Below are positions 33,856-43,233 of a stretch of 48,122 nucleotides of DNA, one piece after another. The stretch spans positions 1 through 48,122 of the forward strand of contig NZ_JACJQG010000075.1 of assembly GCF_014696435.1 (NCBI RefSeq), read 5' to 3'. Within the stretch, counting starts at the first letter, position 1; every line of letters starts with the position of its first letter. Source of the stretch: Calothrix anomala FACHB-343 (GTDB lineage: Bacteria > Cyanobacteriota > Cyanobacteriia > Cyanobacteriales > Nostocaceae). The notes beneath the pieces were generated by a model that had not been told where the DNA came from, made no database searches, and saw only the letters and a program-made list of their open reading frames with translations. Position numbers and translations under genes: made by a program.

Positions 33856-36800
33856 TTACTGAGCAGGTAAGAGTTTTTTAGCTAGTTCTAGTGCAGCTTG
33901 TTTTGGACTTATAAAATTGAAACCTAAGGTCAGATGCTGCGGTTGCCCTTTCATAAACACAACCTCGATAGCCATCATAACACTACCGCCTTGTGTAGCT
34001 TGCAGTGAACCTTCAAACTGTGCAGACTTAACATCCAGCAGTCCCCCTAAGCCAACCTCAGCAATGAATTGACCAACAGTCGCCATCGCTCCAACAGACT
34101 TTTTAATGCCTTCTAACGAAAGGATGGCAACCTGCAATGCACCGGTTGCTGTTTCACGAGCGGTAAACAAACCAACTATCCGAGGATCAGCGTCAATCGG
34201 GAAGGTTTTAGCACCCTCTTCAATGCCCCGCAATGTCAGTTTTGCTAATTCAAGGGCACCATTCGCTGTTTCACGGGCAGTAAACAAACCAATGATACGA
34301 GGATCGGCATCAATGGGAAAAGTTTTGGCTCCTGCTTCGATACCGCGCAACGTTTGTTTAGCGACTTCTAATACTCCATTAGCAGTAGCTTTGGCAGCTT
34401 CAATTCCTCCAATTTTCGTATAAAGAGCTGCGATTTCAGAGCCTTTAGCTGCGGCATAAGCTGAGAACTCTGCCCATCGGTAGGACTGTTGATACCACTT
34501 TGAACTATCGAACCAACGCCTTTTATCTGCAATATCGCGTTCAAGTTGAGAAATACGACTCTTAGTACTATTAATTTCGTTTTGAAGTTTATCAACCTCA
34601 GCTTGGGCACTCCTAACTGCGTTCTGAGCGTCGCGTAACCGTTGCGTATCGCGATTGCGCTCACCCTGGATGGTATTTCTCATATTGTCAATATCACGGT
34701 TGAGCTTATTGACTTCATTCTGAGCTTTGCTGACTTCCGCTTGAGCAGTTTGTAACCGACGAGTATCACGTTCGCGCTCACCTTCAATGATTTTTCGCGT
34801 TTCTGCAATAGTGTTGTTTAGCTTATTGACCTCATTTTGGGCTTTATTGACCTCATTCTGAGCTTTCGTCAGTTCGCGAGTGGCATCATCGGCAGCAGAT
34901 TGAATCGCAGCAGTAGCTTCCTTTCGCAGGTAAGAAAGCAGATCATTTCTCATGCTTGCCTTAACCCAGATACCGCTACTACTCTTAAAGTCTGCACCCT
35001 TCACTTCCAGGTTAGCCTCGAATAGGTTAAATATTTTACCTTGGGTCAAGAAGTAAAAGCCACTATCTGAGAAACTTAACTGGGTTTCGCTGACCAACCC
35101 CAAAAGTTCAACAGCACCCGAGATATCTATCTTAGGAGACACTGTTGGGTTTGGCGACAGTTTGAAGTAAAGGAAGGCGTTCGGTTGTCCACTTGAGCCT
35201 TTCAACTTAAAGATGCCGCCGACGTTAATCGGCTCAACTTCAGCTTTCAGTTCTGTGCCTTCAAGGTAGTCAATCGAGAGGGAAGCTGTCGCCCGTAGCC
35301 CCCAGAAGTTGAGAGTACCACGTAGGTAAAAGCCCTGCTCAAAGGTTAACTCACCAATGCTAGTGGGCTGGGGCACAATGTAAATGTTGACGTTTTCAAA
35401 GCCAATTTTTAGAATCGTACTCGCGACAGAGCTGGGAATAGCCCGTGCCACAGATGCACCACAGAAAGTATTTATCACATCCATCAAGTAGAGGCTGTTG
35501 AAAGCGATCGCCAACATACTCCGACTGGGCATGGCAGAGTCAAATTTAACAGCGACAGCACCTTGGAAGTTTCCTACTTGAAGAGTACCAGCAATGCCGA
35601 TAGTGGGTAGCGGTGGTGGAAAGCTCACCCCTAAATCCAGGGCAACATTGCCGATCATCACACCTTTTGTGCCAAAGGGTTCATTCCATAAGCCGACCAT
35701 TGATGCCTGAAAAACAGCAGCGCGAGGCTGCACCTGCATTCCACCGACAAAAGCCAGAGTACTATTATCAAGGATAGCAGTGACCGCACCCAAGAGCGTC
35801 AACGAAAAATTGCTGGGTGATGGCTGAAGTCGGAACTGAATATCCCCAAAAGCAACACCTTCCGACAGTTTGAACTCACCATCAATTTGCGCTTCCAGCA
35901 AAATGTCGGATGGATTACCCCCAATTGCCGTTTTGACTCGCACTTGCTCAATACCCAGAAGAGCATCAACCCCCAGCCCTTGCATATTCAAATTGGCGAT
36001 AAAGTTAAGACCGCGAATCACCGCTATATCTGATCCAACTTCATCCAGGCTGGTTAGGGTTAATGTCCGGTCATTTGAGGATGAAAGCACCATTGCTGTA
36101 TCTGAAAACCTCAGCCCATCCAACACACTTAATTCCTTTGCAATGGTGGAGAATTTCCAAGAAGTTGGAGGCAAAAAGCCAACAACAAATCCCCAATCAC
36201 TGGCGATTTTCTTGACCAAGAGTTCTACTATCCCTAAGGGAGAGTCAGCTTTAAGTGAGAAAAATTTACTTTGGGGAGCAATCGTAATCGCAATATTTTT
36301 GAAATCAACGGCTAGAACACTTGTCGGTATGGGAATATCGTGCAGGATACTACTGCCACATAGACTCTGCAAAATAGGCGACAATTTTAGGGCAGGCACA
36401 TTGCTAGTTAATACAAACTCGCCAGGGAAGGTGTAATTACCGCGAAATGAACTACCAGCCACTTTAAGTTCGCCACCAATGGCTCCAGTTGCTACTTTTT
36501 TGCCATTTTCAACCAAAGTTCGATTGAGGGTGAGGGTAATGTCATCAAGTTGCAACCCATTAATCCCTACAGGAATGAGCCAGGGTTCCATCGCGGCGGC
36601 ATTGACTTTAAATTCGCCTGTTTTGGGAGTTAGAGTCAGCGCTAGTTCAGTTAAATCTAGATTTGGTACTTCATTGGGTAACGAGATCAAACTCCCCATA
36701 AGTCTATCCACCAGAGCTTTGAGGGAGATACGTTGTCCTGGCGTAATTTCGCCCGCAAAGACTAAGGCGCGATCGCTGCTATAGTTACTGGTTAGGAGTA

Positions 36801-37704
36801 GTTTTGTTCCATTTATATCAACAGCACTATTGAACTTTGCAGTGACTACTTCTCCAACAGAGTCAATCTGACCTTCAATTGCAGTCAGAGCTAAAGTAGC
36901 ACCGCCCAGATCGATATCCCAATCATTCACCAATGTAAAAGCCGCATTGTAGATTTTAGCTTTCGGTTGGGTGACAAGGCGCAGAGTCTGAAGTACACTC
37001 CTCGGCAACTGTGATGGATCTAGCGGTAGGGATGCTAATAAATCAGCAACAGTAAGTTGACTCCCCTCCCTGAGTCCACCTTCGATCACTAGATCTGGCA
37101 ACAGGTTGCAGGTTGTATCTAGCGTGCTTGCACCTAATGTCATTGAACCTGTAGTAATTACTTGAGTTACTTTTTTGTTAAGTAATTCCAATCCAAGTGT
37201 AATTTGCTCGAGTACAGGCAGACTAAGCCCTACAGACTTCAAACTTTCGGTCAGGCTGCCAATACCCATCAGCATAGCTAATTCAGCAAGCTGGGGCATA
37301 TCGTTTGAAGTAACCGTCAGCATTAGAGTACCGCTATTTGGATCTGATAACGAACCTTGTACAGCCAGGCTGCGATTGCCGACTTGGAGATGAAATGCTC
37401 CATCCAAATCTAAAGTTGCACTAAGTTTGTCATCTTTTCCTTGGGTTAGGGTCAATGCAATTTTGTTTACCTCTAAATTGCCTGCTCCATTGGCAGCGAT
37501 AGGGTAAACAAGGGGTTCAGTCATCGACACTCGCAGAGAATCTTCATCGGGCTGAGAAAGTTGAACAGTATCCAGTTTACTCTTGCCCATAACCCCATTA
37601 AGAAATTCAAGAATTGCTGTGGAGTTAACGGAAATTCCTTGTATCGGGTTTACTTGCTGCAACAGGTTGGACTCAATCTTTTTCTTGGTTTCGCTTAGAT
37701 TCAT
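33856..37704 (-). CDS. Giant beta-rich and coiled-coil protein of unknown function
   Basis: 1282 aa, not recognised as any named family. Residues 1-920 are a series of imperfect beta-strand-rich units of about 120-190 residues with recurring features: a Pro-rich turn (IPTSVLAVDFKNIAITIAPQ; IPSSVASTILKIGFENVNIY), a Leu-rich strand pair, and LxLxxx patterns. Residues about 925-1058 form a coiled coil with NEVNKAQNEVNKLNN-type heptads. Then RRWFDSS (about 1059-1065). Two 39-residue tandem repeats plus a partial third follow, each with the core PIDADPRI (about 1111-1207), and a final beta domain GLLDVKSAQFEGSLQATQGG. No signal peptide is seen. I recall a similar C-terminal layout in large uncharacterised bacterial and fungal proteins. 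It is encoded downstream of a small coiled-coil gene sharing its motifs. Confidence 0.6.
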   Translation of the reverse strand: MNLSETKKKIESNLLQQVNPIQGISVNSTAILEFLNGVMGKSKLDTVQLSQPDEDSLRVSMTEPLVYPIAANGAGNLEVNKIALTLTQGKDDKLSATLDLDGAFHLQVGNRSLAVQGSLSDPNSGTLMLTVTSNDMPQLAELAMLMGIGSLTESLKSVGLSLPVLEQITLGLELLNKKVTQVITTGSMTLGASTLDTTCNLLPDLVIEGGLREGSQLTVADLLASLPLDPSQLPRSVLQTLRLVTQPKAKIYNAAFTLVNDWDIDLGGATLALTAIEGQIDSVGEVVTAKFNSAVDINGTKLLLTSNYSSDRALVFAGEITPGQRISLKALVDRLMGSLISLPNEVPNLDLTELALTLTPKTGEFKVNAAAMEPWLIPVGINGLQLDDITLTLNRTLVENGKKVATGAIGGELKVAGSSFRGNYTFPGEFVLTSNVPALKLSPILQSLCGSSILHDIPIPTSVLAVDFKNIAITIAPQSKFFSLKADSPLGIVELLVKKIASDWGFVVGFLPPTSWKFSTIAKELSVLDGLRFSDTAMVLSSSNDRTLTLTSLDEVGSDIAVIRGLNFIANLNMQGLGVDALLGIEQVRVKTAIGGNPSDILLEAQIDGEFKLSEGVAFGDIQFRLQPSPSNFSLTLLGAVTAILDNSTLAFVGGMQVQPRAAVFQASMVGLWNEPFGTKGVMIGNVALDLGVSFPPPLPTIGIAGTLQVGNFQGAVAVKFDSAMPSRSMLAIAFNSLYLMDVINTFCGASVARAIPSSVASTILKIGFENVNIYIVPQPTSIGELTFEQGFYLRGTLNFWGLRATASLSIDYLEGTELKAEVEPINVGGIFKLKGSSGQPNAFLYFKLSPNPTVSPKIDISGAVELLGLVSETQLSFSDSGFYFLTQGKIFNLFEANLEVKGADFKSSSGIWVKASMRNDLLSYLRKEATAAIQSAADDATRELTKAQNEVNKAQNEVNKLNNTIAETRKIIEGERERDTRRLQTAQAEVSKAQNEVNKLNRDIDNMRNTIQGERNRDTQRLRDAQNAVRSAQAEVDKLQNEINSTKSRISQLERDIADKRRWFDSSKWYQQSYRWAEFSAYAAAKGSEIAALYTKIGGIEAAKATANGVLEVAKQTLRGIEAGAKTFPIDADPRIIGLFTARETANGALELAKLTLRGIEEGAKTFPIDADPRIVGLFTARETATGALQVAILSLEGIKKSVGAMATVGQFIAEVGLGGLLDVKSAQFEGSLQATQGGSVMMAIEVVFMKGQPQHLTLGFNFISPKQAALELAKKLLPAQ
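34105..34374 (-). repeat. 117-bp tandem repeat inside the giant gene
   Basis: Period 117 bp (39 codons), two full units (start points about 34141 and 34258) and a partial third. They encode TANGVLEVAKQTLRGIEAGA...PIDADPRIIGLFTARE and its near-identical next copy. DNA identity between units is high but not perfect, so the duplication is not very recent. Confidence 0.85.
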
Positions 37705-37842
37705 CCTGCTTTATCCTCAAATAATTGGTTTACGTCATCTAAAATTTAGAGATGTCTTTACAAACAAATCCGCAAGTCAATTCATCACTTAGAGGTATGT
37801 CTTACTAAGTGTTATGTTCTGGAGTAGGACTGTGAGAAATCC

Positions 37843-38403
37843 TTATAGAGCCTTGGCAATCTCTTCCGCTTGGGCGGCTTTTAGTTCATCTTGAGCTGCC
37901 TGAAGAGCTAATTCAGCTTCAATTAATCGAGGATCTGATTCGATGGGATTGTTATAAACTCCCTCACGAAACGCTTCAAGCTGGATCTTACTTTTCTCTA
38001 AATTTGTGATTGCAGCTAGTTTCTCTTGCTCAAGCTGGCTAATTTTGGCTTCACCTTCAGCAATGGATTGACTTCGCCAATTGATTTCAAAGTCTAACTT
38101 TTCGCGTTCTTGTGATTTTTCTATTTGAGCAATACTGCTATACCACCGCTTCCATTCATCAATTTCATGTTTACGCTGTTTACACTCTTGTTTTTCTCTA
38201 TTAATTTTGTTCTCTACTTTCTCAAGCTGCATTTCTGCTTTCAGAATGTCAGCTTTGATTACATCTTCTGATCCCGGTACATTAGCTCTTTCATCTTCGA
38301 TTTGCAGTCTAAGCTCTGAGAGCACACTAGTCAGAAAAACAACATTTGCATGAGCTGCCTGCACTCGATCTGTAGGAGATGGAGAAGTCGTTTGTTGAGC
38401 CAT
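37843..38403 (-). CDS. Coiled-coil protein sharing motifs with the giant protein
   Basis: 186 aa, mostly helical coiled coil (residues 20-80: SELRLQIEDER...ILKAEMQLEKVENKINREKQECKQRK). It contains KRWYSS (85-90) and PIESDPRLI (153-161), and a helical tail ALQAAQDELKAAQAEE. The first motif and the PI[DE]xDPR[IL] motif are 68 residues apart, exactly as in the giant protein (RRWFDSS to PIDADPRII), and the intervening parts align without gaps. It lies 138 bp upstream of the giant gene on the same strand, so co-transcription is likely. Function unknown; a paralogous partner is the simplest idea. Confidence 0.65.
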   Translation of the reverse strand: MAQQTTSPSPTDRVQAAHANVVFLTSVLSELRLQIEDERANVPGSEDVIKADILKAEMQLEKVENKINREKQECKQRKHEIDEWKRWYSSIAQIEKSQEREKLDFEINWRSQSIAEGEAKISQLEQEKLAAITNLEKSKIQLEAFREGVYNNPIESDPRLIEAELALQAAQDELKAAQAEEIAKAL

Positions 38404-38766
38404 GATTATAATTTGATATCCTCTACGTAAAAATCTTAAAGGCTTATTACATTGCTATCTTCTGAGGATCAACTGCCCTATCCCCTTGTGGGTGGGGTTT
38501 TACGCACGATCAATAAAGTGATAGCTGAAGCTTATATGAGCACCCTTGCTTAATTCTCGTTTCACCACAAACTAGAAGCGCCAATATCTATATCAACAAG
38601 GGCGTACCTTAGAAGTAGGATTCATGATTAAGCATTCAATTCTTGGAGTTGTTTAAAAAACTACCAAAAACTCTGTGATGCTGTCTTTACAGAAAAGTAT
38701 GGAGTTAAAGTATGTAAAGTATGGTTTGATAAAGATTAATACTTAATTATATTTACTTAAAAGCGT
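38404..38766. promoter_or_regulatory. Divergent intergenic region between coiled-coil gene and STAND ATPase
   Basis: 363 bp with no gene. Three copies of AAGTATG begin at 38695, 38708 and 38717, 50-70 bp before the STAND gene start. They could be a small operator, but the evidence is only the repetition. Confidence 0.4.
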
Positions 38767-41700
38767 ATGGAGTTTGCACAGGCACAGGCGATCGCTAACT
38801 CTGCTGTCAATCAAAAGCTCGCTAGAACCCTGACTGAGGTGGAAATTGCTCTGTTGTTCGGTGCTTGTAATAACTTGACCTATGAGGAAATTGCCGATCG
38901 CTCTGGGTATTCTATAAACTACTTACAGCGAGATATCGGCCCTAAGTTCTGGAAGCTTCTCAGTGATATCTTTGGTCGCAAAGTTAACAAAACAAATCTG
39001 CGTGGTATTCTGTCTCAATTTACTCCCCCAATCACAGATAGCCAACCGCAAATTCCCCGTTGCGTAGATTGGGGTGAGGCGATTGATGTTTCTCACTTCT
39101 GCGCTCGTGAAGCAGAAATAGAAAACCTGAGTCAGTGGATAATTGCAGAACGCTGTCGCCTCATAGCCCTGGTGGGAATGGGTGGGATGGGTAAAAGTGC
39201 TTTAGCTGCTAAAATTTCTCAATTGGTACAAACAGATTTTGAATTTGTAATTTGGCGCAGTCTCCGTAACGCCCCACCCTTAGAAACTTTATTAGCTGAA
39301 CTGGTTGCTTTCCTTTCCCAACAGCAAGACAGCCAAGGAAAGTCAGAACGGTTGCTGCACTGGCTGCGAACTCATCGCTGTTTGGTAATTTTGGATAATC
39401 AAGAGACAATCTTACAACCAGGCGATCGCGCTGGCTACTATCAGCCAGATTTCCAAAACTATAGCGATTTGTTGCGATCGCTGGGAGAATCGAGTCATCA
39501 AAGTTGTATTTTACTCACCAGTCGGGAAAAATCTGCGGAAATTGCCATTTTGGAAGATTGGAATGGCGGAGTGCGATCGCTTTCTCTCAAAGGTTCCTGG
39601 GCAAGTTCCCTAAAATTAATTGACTCTAAGCAACTTGTGGGAAGCGAAGCCCAAAAACGCCAACTGTGTGAATTTTATAGTTGCAATCCCCTAGCAGTAA
39701 AAATGATTGCGGCTTCGATTCAGAGTTTGTTTGCTGGGGAAATTAACGCCTTTTTACAGACAGAAACCCTGGTATTTAACGGTATCCGTCGCTTGTTAGA
39801 GCAACAATTTGAGCGTTTATCATCTCTAGAACAGACAATTATGTATTGGTTGGCAATTAATCGCGAATGGACTGCGATCGCTCAACTAGAAGCAGATATT
39901 GTCCCTGCGGTTTCTCGCGCTAGTTTGTTAGAGTCCCTAGAATCGCTCACTTGGCGCAGTTTCATCGAAAGGCGATCGGGTGAATATACCCAACAGCCCG
40001 TGATTATGGAATATGTCACAGATTGTTTAATTCGCCAGCTTGTCAGTGAATTATTAATACTTAAAACATCCTTTTTTAACCATTATCTAATTCTAAAAAC
40101 AACTGTTTTAGACTATATCCGCGAAAGTCAGATTCGCTTAATTATCAATCCAATAATTGAAAAATTAAAAGCGGCATTTCAGCATAATTTTGCACAGTTA
40201 GAGCAGCATTTAAAATCGGTTTTGCTGGCATTACGTAACGATCCAGAATCAACCTTTGGTTATGGAGTAGGAAATTTTATTAACCTGTGTCTGCGCCTAA
40301 AAATTGACCTCACTGGCTATGACTTTTCCCATCTGAAGATTCGCCACGCAGATTTCCGGGGTGTGCGGTTAAAAGATGTTAATTTTCAATTTGCTCATTT
40401 TGCTCAATCTACCTTTACCCAACTCTTTGCAGGTGGAGTATCTGCAAAATTTAGTCCTGATGGGCAGCAATTTGCTGTTGGCGATACCAAAGGAGAACTG
40501 CATATTTTGCAGGTGGAAGGGATGCAGCCATTAATATCGATCCAGGTACATCAAGGCTGGATTATGGGCGCTGATTGGCATCCTGATGGCACAATGTTAG
40601 CTAGCGGTGTCGATGGCGTAGTCAGCCTTTGGGATGCCCGCACAGGTCAAAAACTGCGGGACTTGCACGGCTATAACAGTTCCATTTTGGCATTAGCCTG
40701 GAGTCCCGACGGTAAATATGTAGCCTGTGGCGGGCAACAGTCCTTACTTGTGGTTTGGAATGCTATCACTGGAGAGCATTTGACTGAGCTTGGAAGTAAC
40801 TCTGGCGATCGCAGTTGCTGGATTATGAGTCTGGCATGGTTAGCGGATGGGGCAGTGCTGGCAGGAGGCTATACGGATAGCACGATTAAATTTTGGGATG
40901 TGGTGACTGGCGAGTGTATTCGCGTAATTTCAGACCGTGAAAATTGGGTTTTTTCTGTGGCAATGCATCCCAATGGCAAAATCATCGCCAGTAGTGGGTA
41001 CGATAAAACCGTTAAACTTTGGAATTGGCAAACAGGGGAATGTTTGCAAGCCGTTAACACCCAAGAGCCTTTTTATCAATTAATGTGGAGTCCGGATGGC
41101 GAGAGACTAGCAGGGGGAAGTATGAATGGTTGTGTTGTCAACCTGTGGGATTGCTCTTTGCAATGTCTAAAAGTGTTGCAGGGACATGAAAACTGGGTTT
41201 GGTCAGTTTCTTGGAGTCCGGATGGCAGCATCCTTGCTAGTACATCTTTCGATCAGGTGGTTAAATTGTGGAATACACAAACCTGGCAATGTGTCAAAAC
41301 GTTACGCGGCTACAGTAATTCATCTTGGTGTGTCCGGTGGAGTAACGATGGCATTCGTCTGTTGACCGCTAGCACCAACCATACAGTGCAACTGTGGGAT
41401 GGTCAAACAGGGGAATGTCTGAGAGTTTTTTGCGGGCATAGCAACGAAGTGATGTTTGTTGCCTGGAGTCCAGACGAACGCTTAATGGCAAGTGGCAGTG
41501 GAGATACCACTGTTCGCATTTGGGATGTGCAGACGGGGGAATGCTTACAGGTGTTGCAGGGACATCAAAGTTGGGTAAGGGGAGTCACCTGGTGTCGGGA
41601 TGAAAATTGTCTGATTAGTTGCGCCAGTGATGGAGCGGTAAAACTTTGGGATACTCATTCTGGGCAATGTTTATTAACTCTGTCAGGGCATAGTAGTCTG

Positions 41701-42279
41701 GTAAATTCCGTTGCTTGGTGTTCTGTAGGCAATCAAGTTGCCAGTGGAGGTTTAGATGGAACTGTTCGGTTTTGGGATTTAAGCCGTGGTGTTTGTTCTC
41801 GCGTCATTTCTGTGGGTCGTTTCATCGGTAGCGTTGCCTTTAGTCCAGACGGCAAAACCTTAGCCAGTGGAGACTACGACGGTGTAGTTCAACTTTGGGA
41901 TGTGGCTTCTGGAGAGTGTTTAAAAACCTTCCTGGGGCATACAAATGGGCGGATTTATTCAGTGGACTGGAGTGCCGATAGCAACAAAATTGCAAGTACC
42001 TGTACTGATAAAACAGTGAGAATCTGGAATGTTGACACGGGGGACTGCGAACAGATTATCCAGGGCAAAAATCACGGAATGTCGGTGCATTGGCATCCAG
42101 TCAAGGACTTACTGGCGATCGCATTTTTAGAACAACCAATTCAAATTTACGATCTGCAAATCGGTGAAACTGTGCAAACTTTAAGCAGATATCTTCCCTA
42201 TGAAGGCGTCAATATTAACGGGGTAAAAGGAATTTCTGAGGGGCAAAAAATGAACCTCAAAGCATTAGGAGCTATTTAA
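38767..42279 (+). CDS. STAND (NB-ARC-type) ATPase with N-terminal vMAP-like HTH and 14 WD40 repeats
   Basis: 1170 aa. Residues 20-83 (LTEVEIALLFGACNNLTYEEIADRSGYSINYLQRDIGPKFWKLLSDIFGRKV) resemble the vMAP N-terminal helix-turn-helix region. The NB-ARC domain has Walker A VGMGGMGKSA (136-145) and Walker B CLVILDN (205-211). A helical region, then a short pentapeptide-like bridge (HADFRGVRLKDVNFQFAHF) leads to 14 WD40 repeats (about 556-1150), enough for two seven-bladed propellers. By analogy with NLR/STAND proteins the WD40 half would recognise a ligand and the ATPase would oligomerise. The effector would be external, as no nuclease or peptidase domain is fused. TAA stop abuts a MITE end. 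Confidence 0.85.
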   Translation: MEFAQAQAIANSAVNQKLARTLTEVEIALLFGACNNLTYEEIADRSGYSINYLQRDIGPKFWKLLSDIFGRKVNKTNLRGILSQFTPPITDSQPQIPRCVDWGEAIDVSHFCAREAEIENLSQWIIAERCRLIALVGMGGMGKSALAAKISQLVQTDFEFVIWRSLRNAPPLETLLAELVAFLSQQQDSQGKSERLLHWLRTHRCLVILDNQETILQPGDRAGYYQPDFQNYSDLLRSLGESSHQSCILLTSREKSAEIAILEDWNGGVRSLSLKGSWASSLKLIDSKQLVGSEAQKRQLCEFYSCNPLAVKMIAASIQSLFAGEINAFLQTETLVFNGIRRLLEQQFERLSSLEQTIMYWLAINREWTAIAQLEADIVPAVSRASLLESLESLTWRSFIERRSGEYTQQPVIMEYVTDCLIRQLVSELLILKTSFFNHYLILKTTVLDYIRESQIRLIINPIIEKLKAAFQHNFAQLEQHLKSVLLALRNDPESTFGYGVGNFINLCLRLKIDLTGYDFSHLKIRHADFRGVRLKDVNFQFAHFAQSTFTQLFAGGVSAKFSPDGQQFAVGDTKGELHILQVEGMQPLISIQVHQGWIMGADWHPDGTMLASGVDGVVSLWDARTGQKLRDLHGYNSSILALAWSPDGKYVACGGQQSLLVVWNAITGEHLTELGSNSGDRSCWIMSLAWLADGAVLAGGYTDSTIKFWDVVTGECIRVISDRENWVFSVAMHPNGKIIASSGYDKTVKLWNWQTGECLQAVNTQEPFYQLMWSPDGERLAGGSMNGCVVNLWDCSLQCLKVLQGHENWVWSVSWSPDGSILASTSFDQVVKLWNTQTWQCVKTLRGYSNSSWCVRWSNDGIRLLTASTNHTVQLWDGQTGECLRVFCGHSNEVMFVAWSPDERLMASGSGDTTVRIWDVQTGECLQVLQGHQSWVRGVTWCRDENCLISCASDGAVKLWDTHSGQCLLTLSGHSSLVNSVAWCSVGNQVASGGLDGTVRFWDLSRGVCSRVISVGRFIGSVAFSPDGKTLASGDYDGVVQLWDVASGECLKTFLGHTNGRIYSVDWSADSNKIASTCTDKTVRIWNVDTGDCEQIIQGKNHGMSVHWHPVKDLLAIAFLEQPIQIYDLQIGETVQTLSRYLPYEGVNINGVKGISEGQKMNLKALGAI

Positions 42280-42561
42280 TACCAATTTTCTATGAAGATG
42301 CATATAATTAGCCTGCAAAGGCAGGCTTTGTTTGTTTAGCCCCACCCTTCTAGGGTGAGGGCGTTAATGTGCAGCCTCACATAGAATTTGTATAAGCTTA
42401 CTCAAAATAATTTATCCTATTTGCAATTTACAGCTATTTTCAGGTAAATAGACCACGCTGTAGGGGCACGGCATCAGTAAAATTATTGTATGTACCAAAA
42501 GATTGTGGGTGCCGTGCCCCTACAAAGAATTTATCTTTCGCAAACATTATTTGAATTGGTA
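42280..42561. mobile_element. MITE-like element containing a nested inverted repeat
   Basis: Ends TACCAATT (42280-42287) and AATTGGTA (42554-42561), flanked by TAA on both sides (42277-42279 and 42562-42564), a possible target duplication; the left TAA is the stop codon of the STAND gene. Inside are a hairpin AGCCTGC-aaag-GCAGGCT (42311-42328) and the 66-bp GTAGGGGCACGGCA inverted repeat (42459-42524). No transposase. Confidence 0.6.
42459..42524. repeat. 66-bp inverted repeat, family GTAGGGGCACGGCA, copy 1
   Basis: Perfect 15-bp arms TGTAGGGGCACGGCA (42459-42473) and TGCCGTGCCCCTACA (42510-42524). The loop contains CAGTAAAATTA. A second copy lies at 43234-43294. Confidence 0.9.
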
Positions 42562-42981
42562 TAATTCAGCTTGAGAAGAACGCAGCAAAAATTATTTAAC
42601 TTGGTAAATTAACCGCTTCTCTCACTTTGGCAATAAAAAATAAATTCGGGTTAGGCAGACTATTTTTAAAGCCAACAATTATAATATAAAACTTTAATAT
42701 TTTCGTTTTTTTCTCAAATCAATATACATTGATATCATCTCGGTACTTACGCAAAAATGACGTTAAAACCTTGATTTACCATAGGGGCAATTCATTAATT
42801 TCACTTACATTCCGTACTTGCTGCCTAAGTCATACATATTTTTGTGAAATGGTATTACTTTCACTTTGCTAAAAATTCATGATGCTATCTTTAAGCCAAC
42901 TCAAATAGTATGAAGATATAGCTATTTGCAAAAAATATCGATTAAACTATGAATCAAATATTACTACTTAACTTATAAAAA
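42562..42981. other. AT-rich spacer before 75-aa gene
   Basis: About 420 bp, AT-rich, no ORF or distinct repeat recognised. It probably carries the promoter of the small gene at 42982. Confidence 0.5.
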
Positions 42982-43209
42982 ATGAGTCGCAAAAAAGCTA
43001 ATACATGGTTTATTTTGTTGTCCTTGATATTTATAGGTTTTGGCGATAGCTTCCTCCCCAAACCTTTAAGTACTGCCAGCTTCCAAGCTCGAACAAAAAT
43101 CAACGAATTTATAATTGGCTTGTTTCCCGATTGGGAGCCAAAAACTAACCCTTATTCGCGTACAGAAAGGGCTTTAGAAGAAACTGAAAAAGGTGGTTCC
43201 CGGAGGTAG
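42982..43209 (+). CDS. Small conserved exported or membrane protein
   Basis: 75 aa: MSRKKANTWFILLSLIFIGFGDSFLPKPLS then a polar tail with INEFIIGLFPDWEPKTNPYSRTERALEE. One hydrophobic segment serves as anchor or uncleaved signal. I recall similar short proteins in cyanobacteria (start SRKxANTWF, then IxxFIxGLxPxWxPK), function unknown. The reading frame and composition look genuine, not repeat-derived. Confidence 0.6.
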   Translation: MSRKKANTWFILLSLIFIGFGDSFLPKPLSTASFQARTKINEFIIGLFPDWEPKTNPYSRTERALEETEKGGSRR

Positions 43210-43233
43210 AAAAATTCTGAATTTCGACAACAA

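Noticed and set aside
34106-34423. Plus-strand ORFs opposite the giant protein gene (also 35870-36436 and 36479-36784)
   Set aside because: They are antisense shadows with no ribosome sites and no coherent protein pattern.
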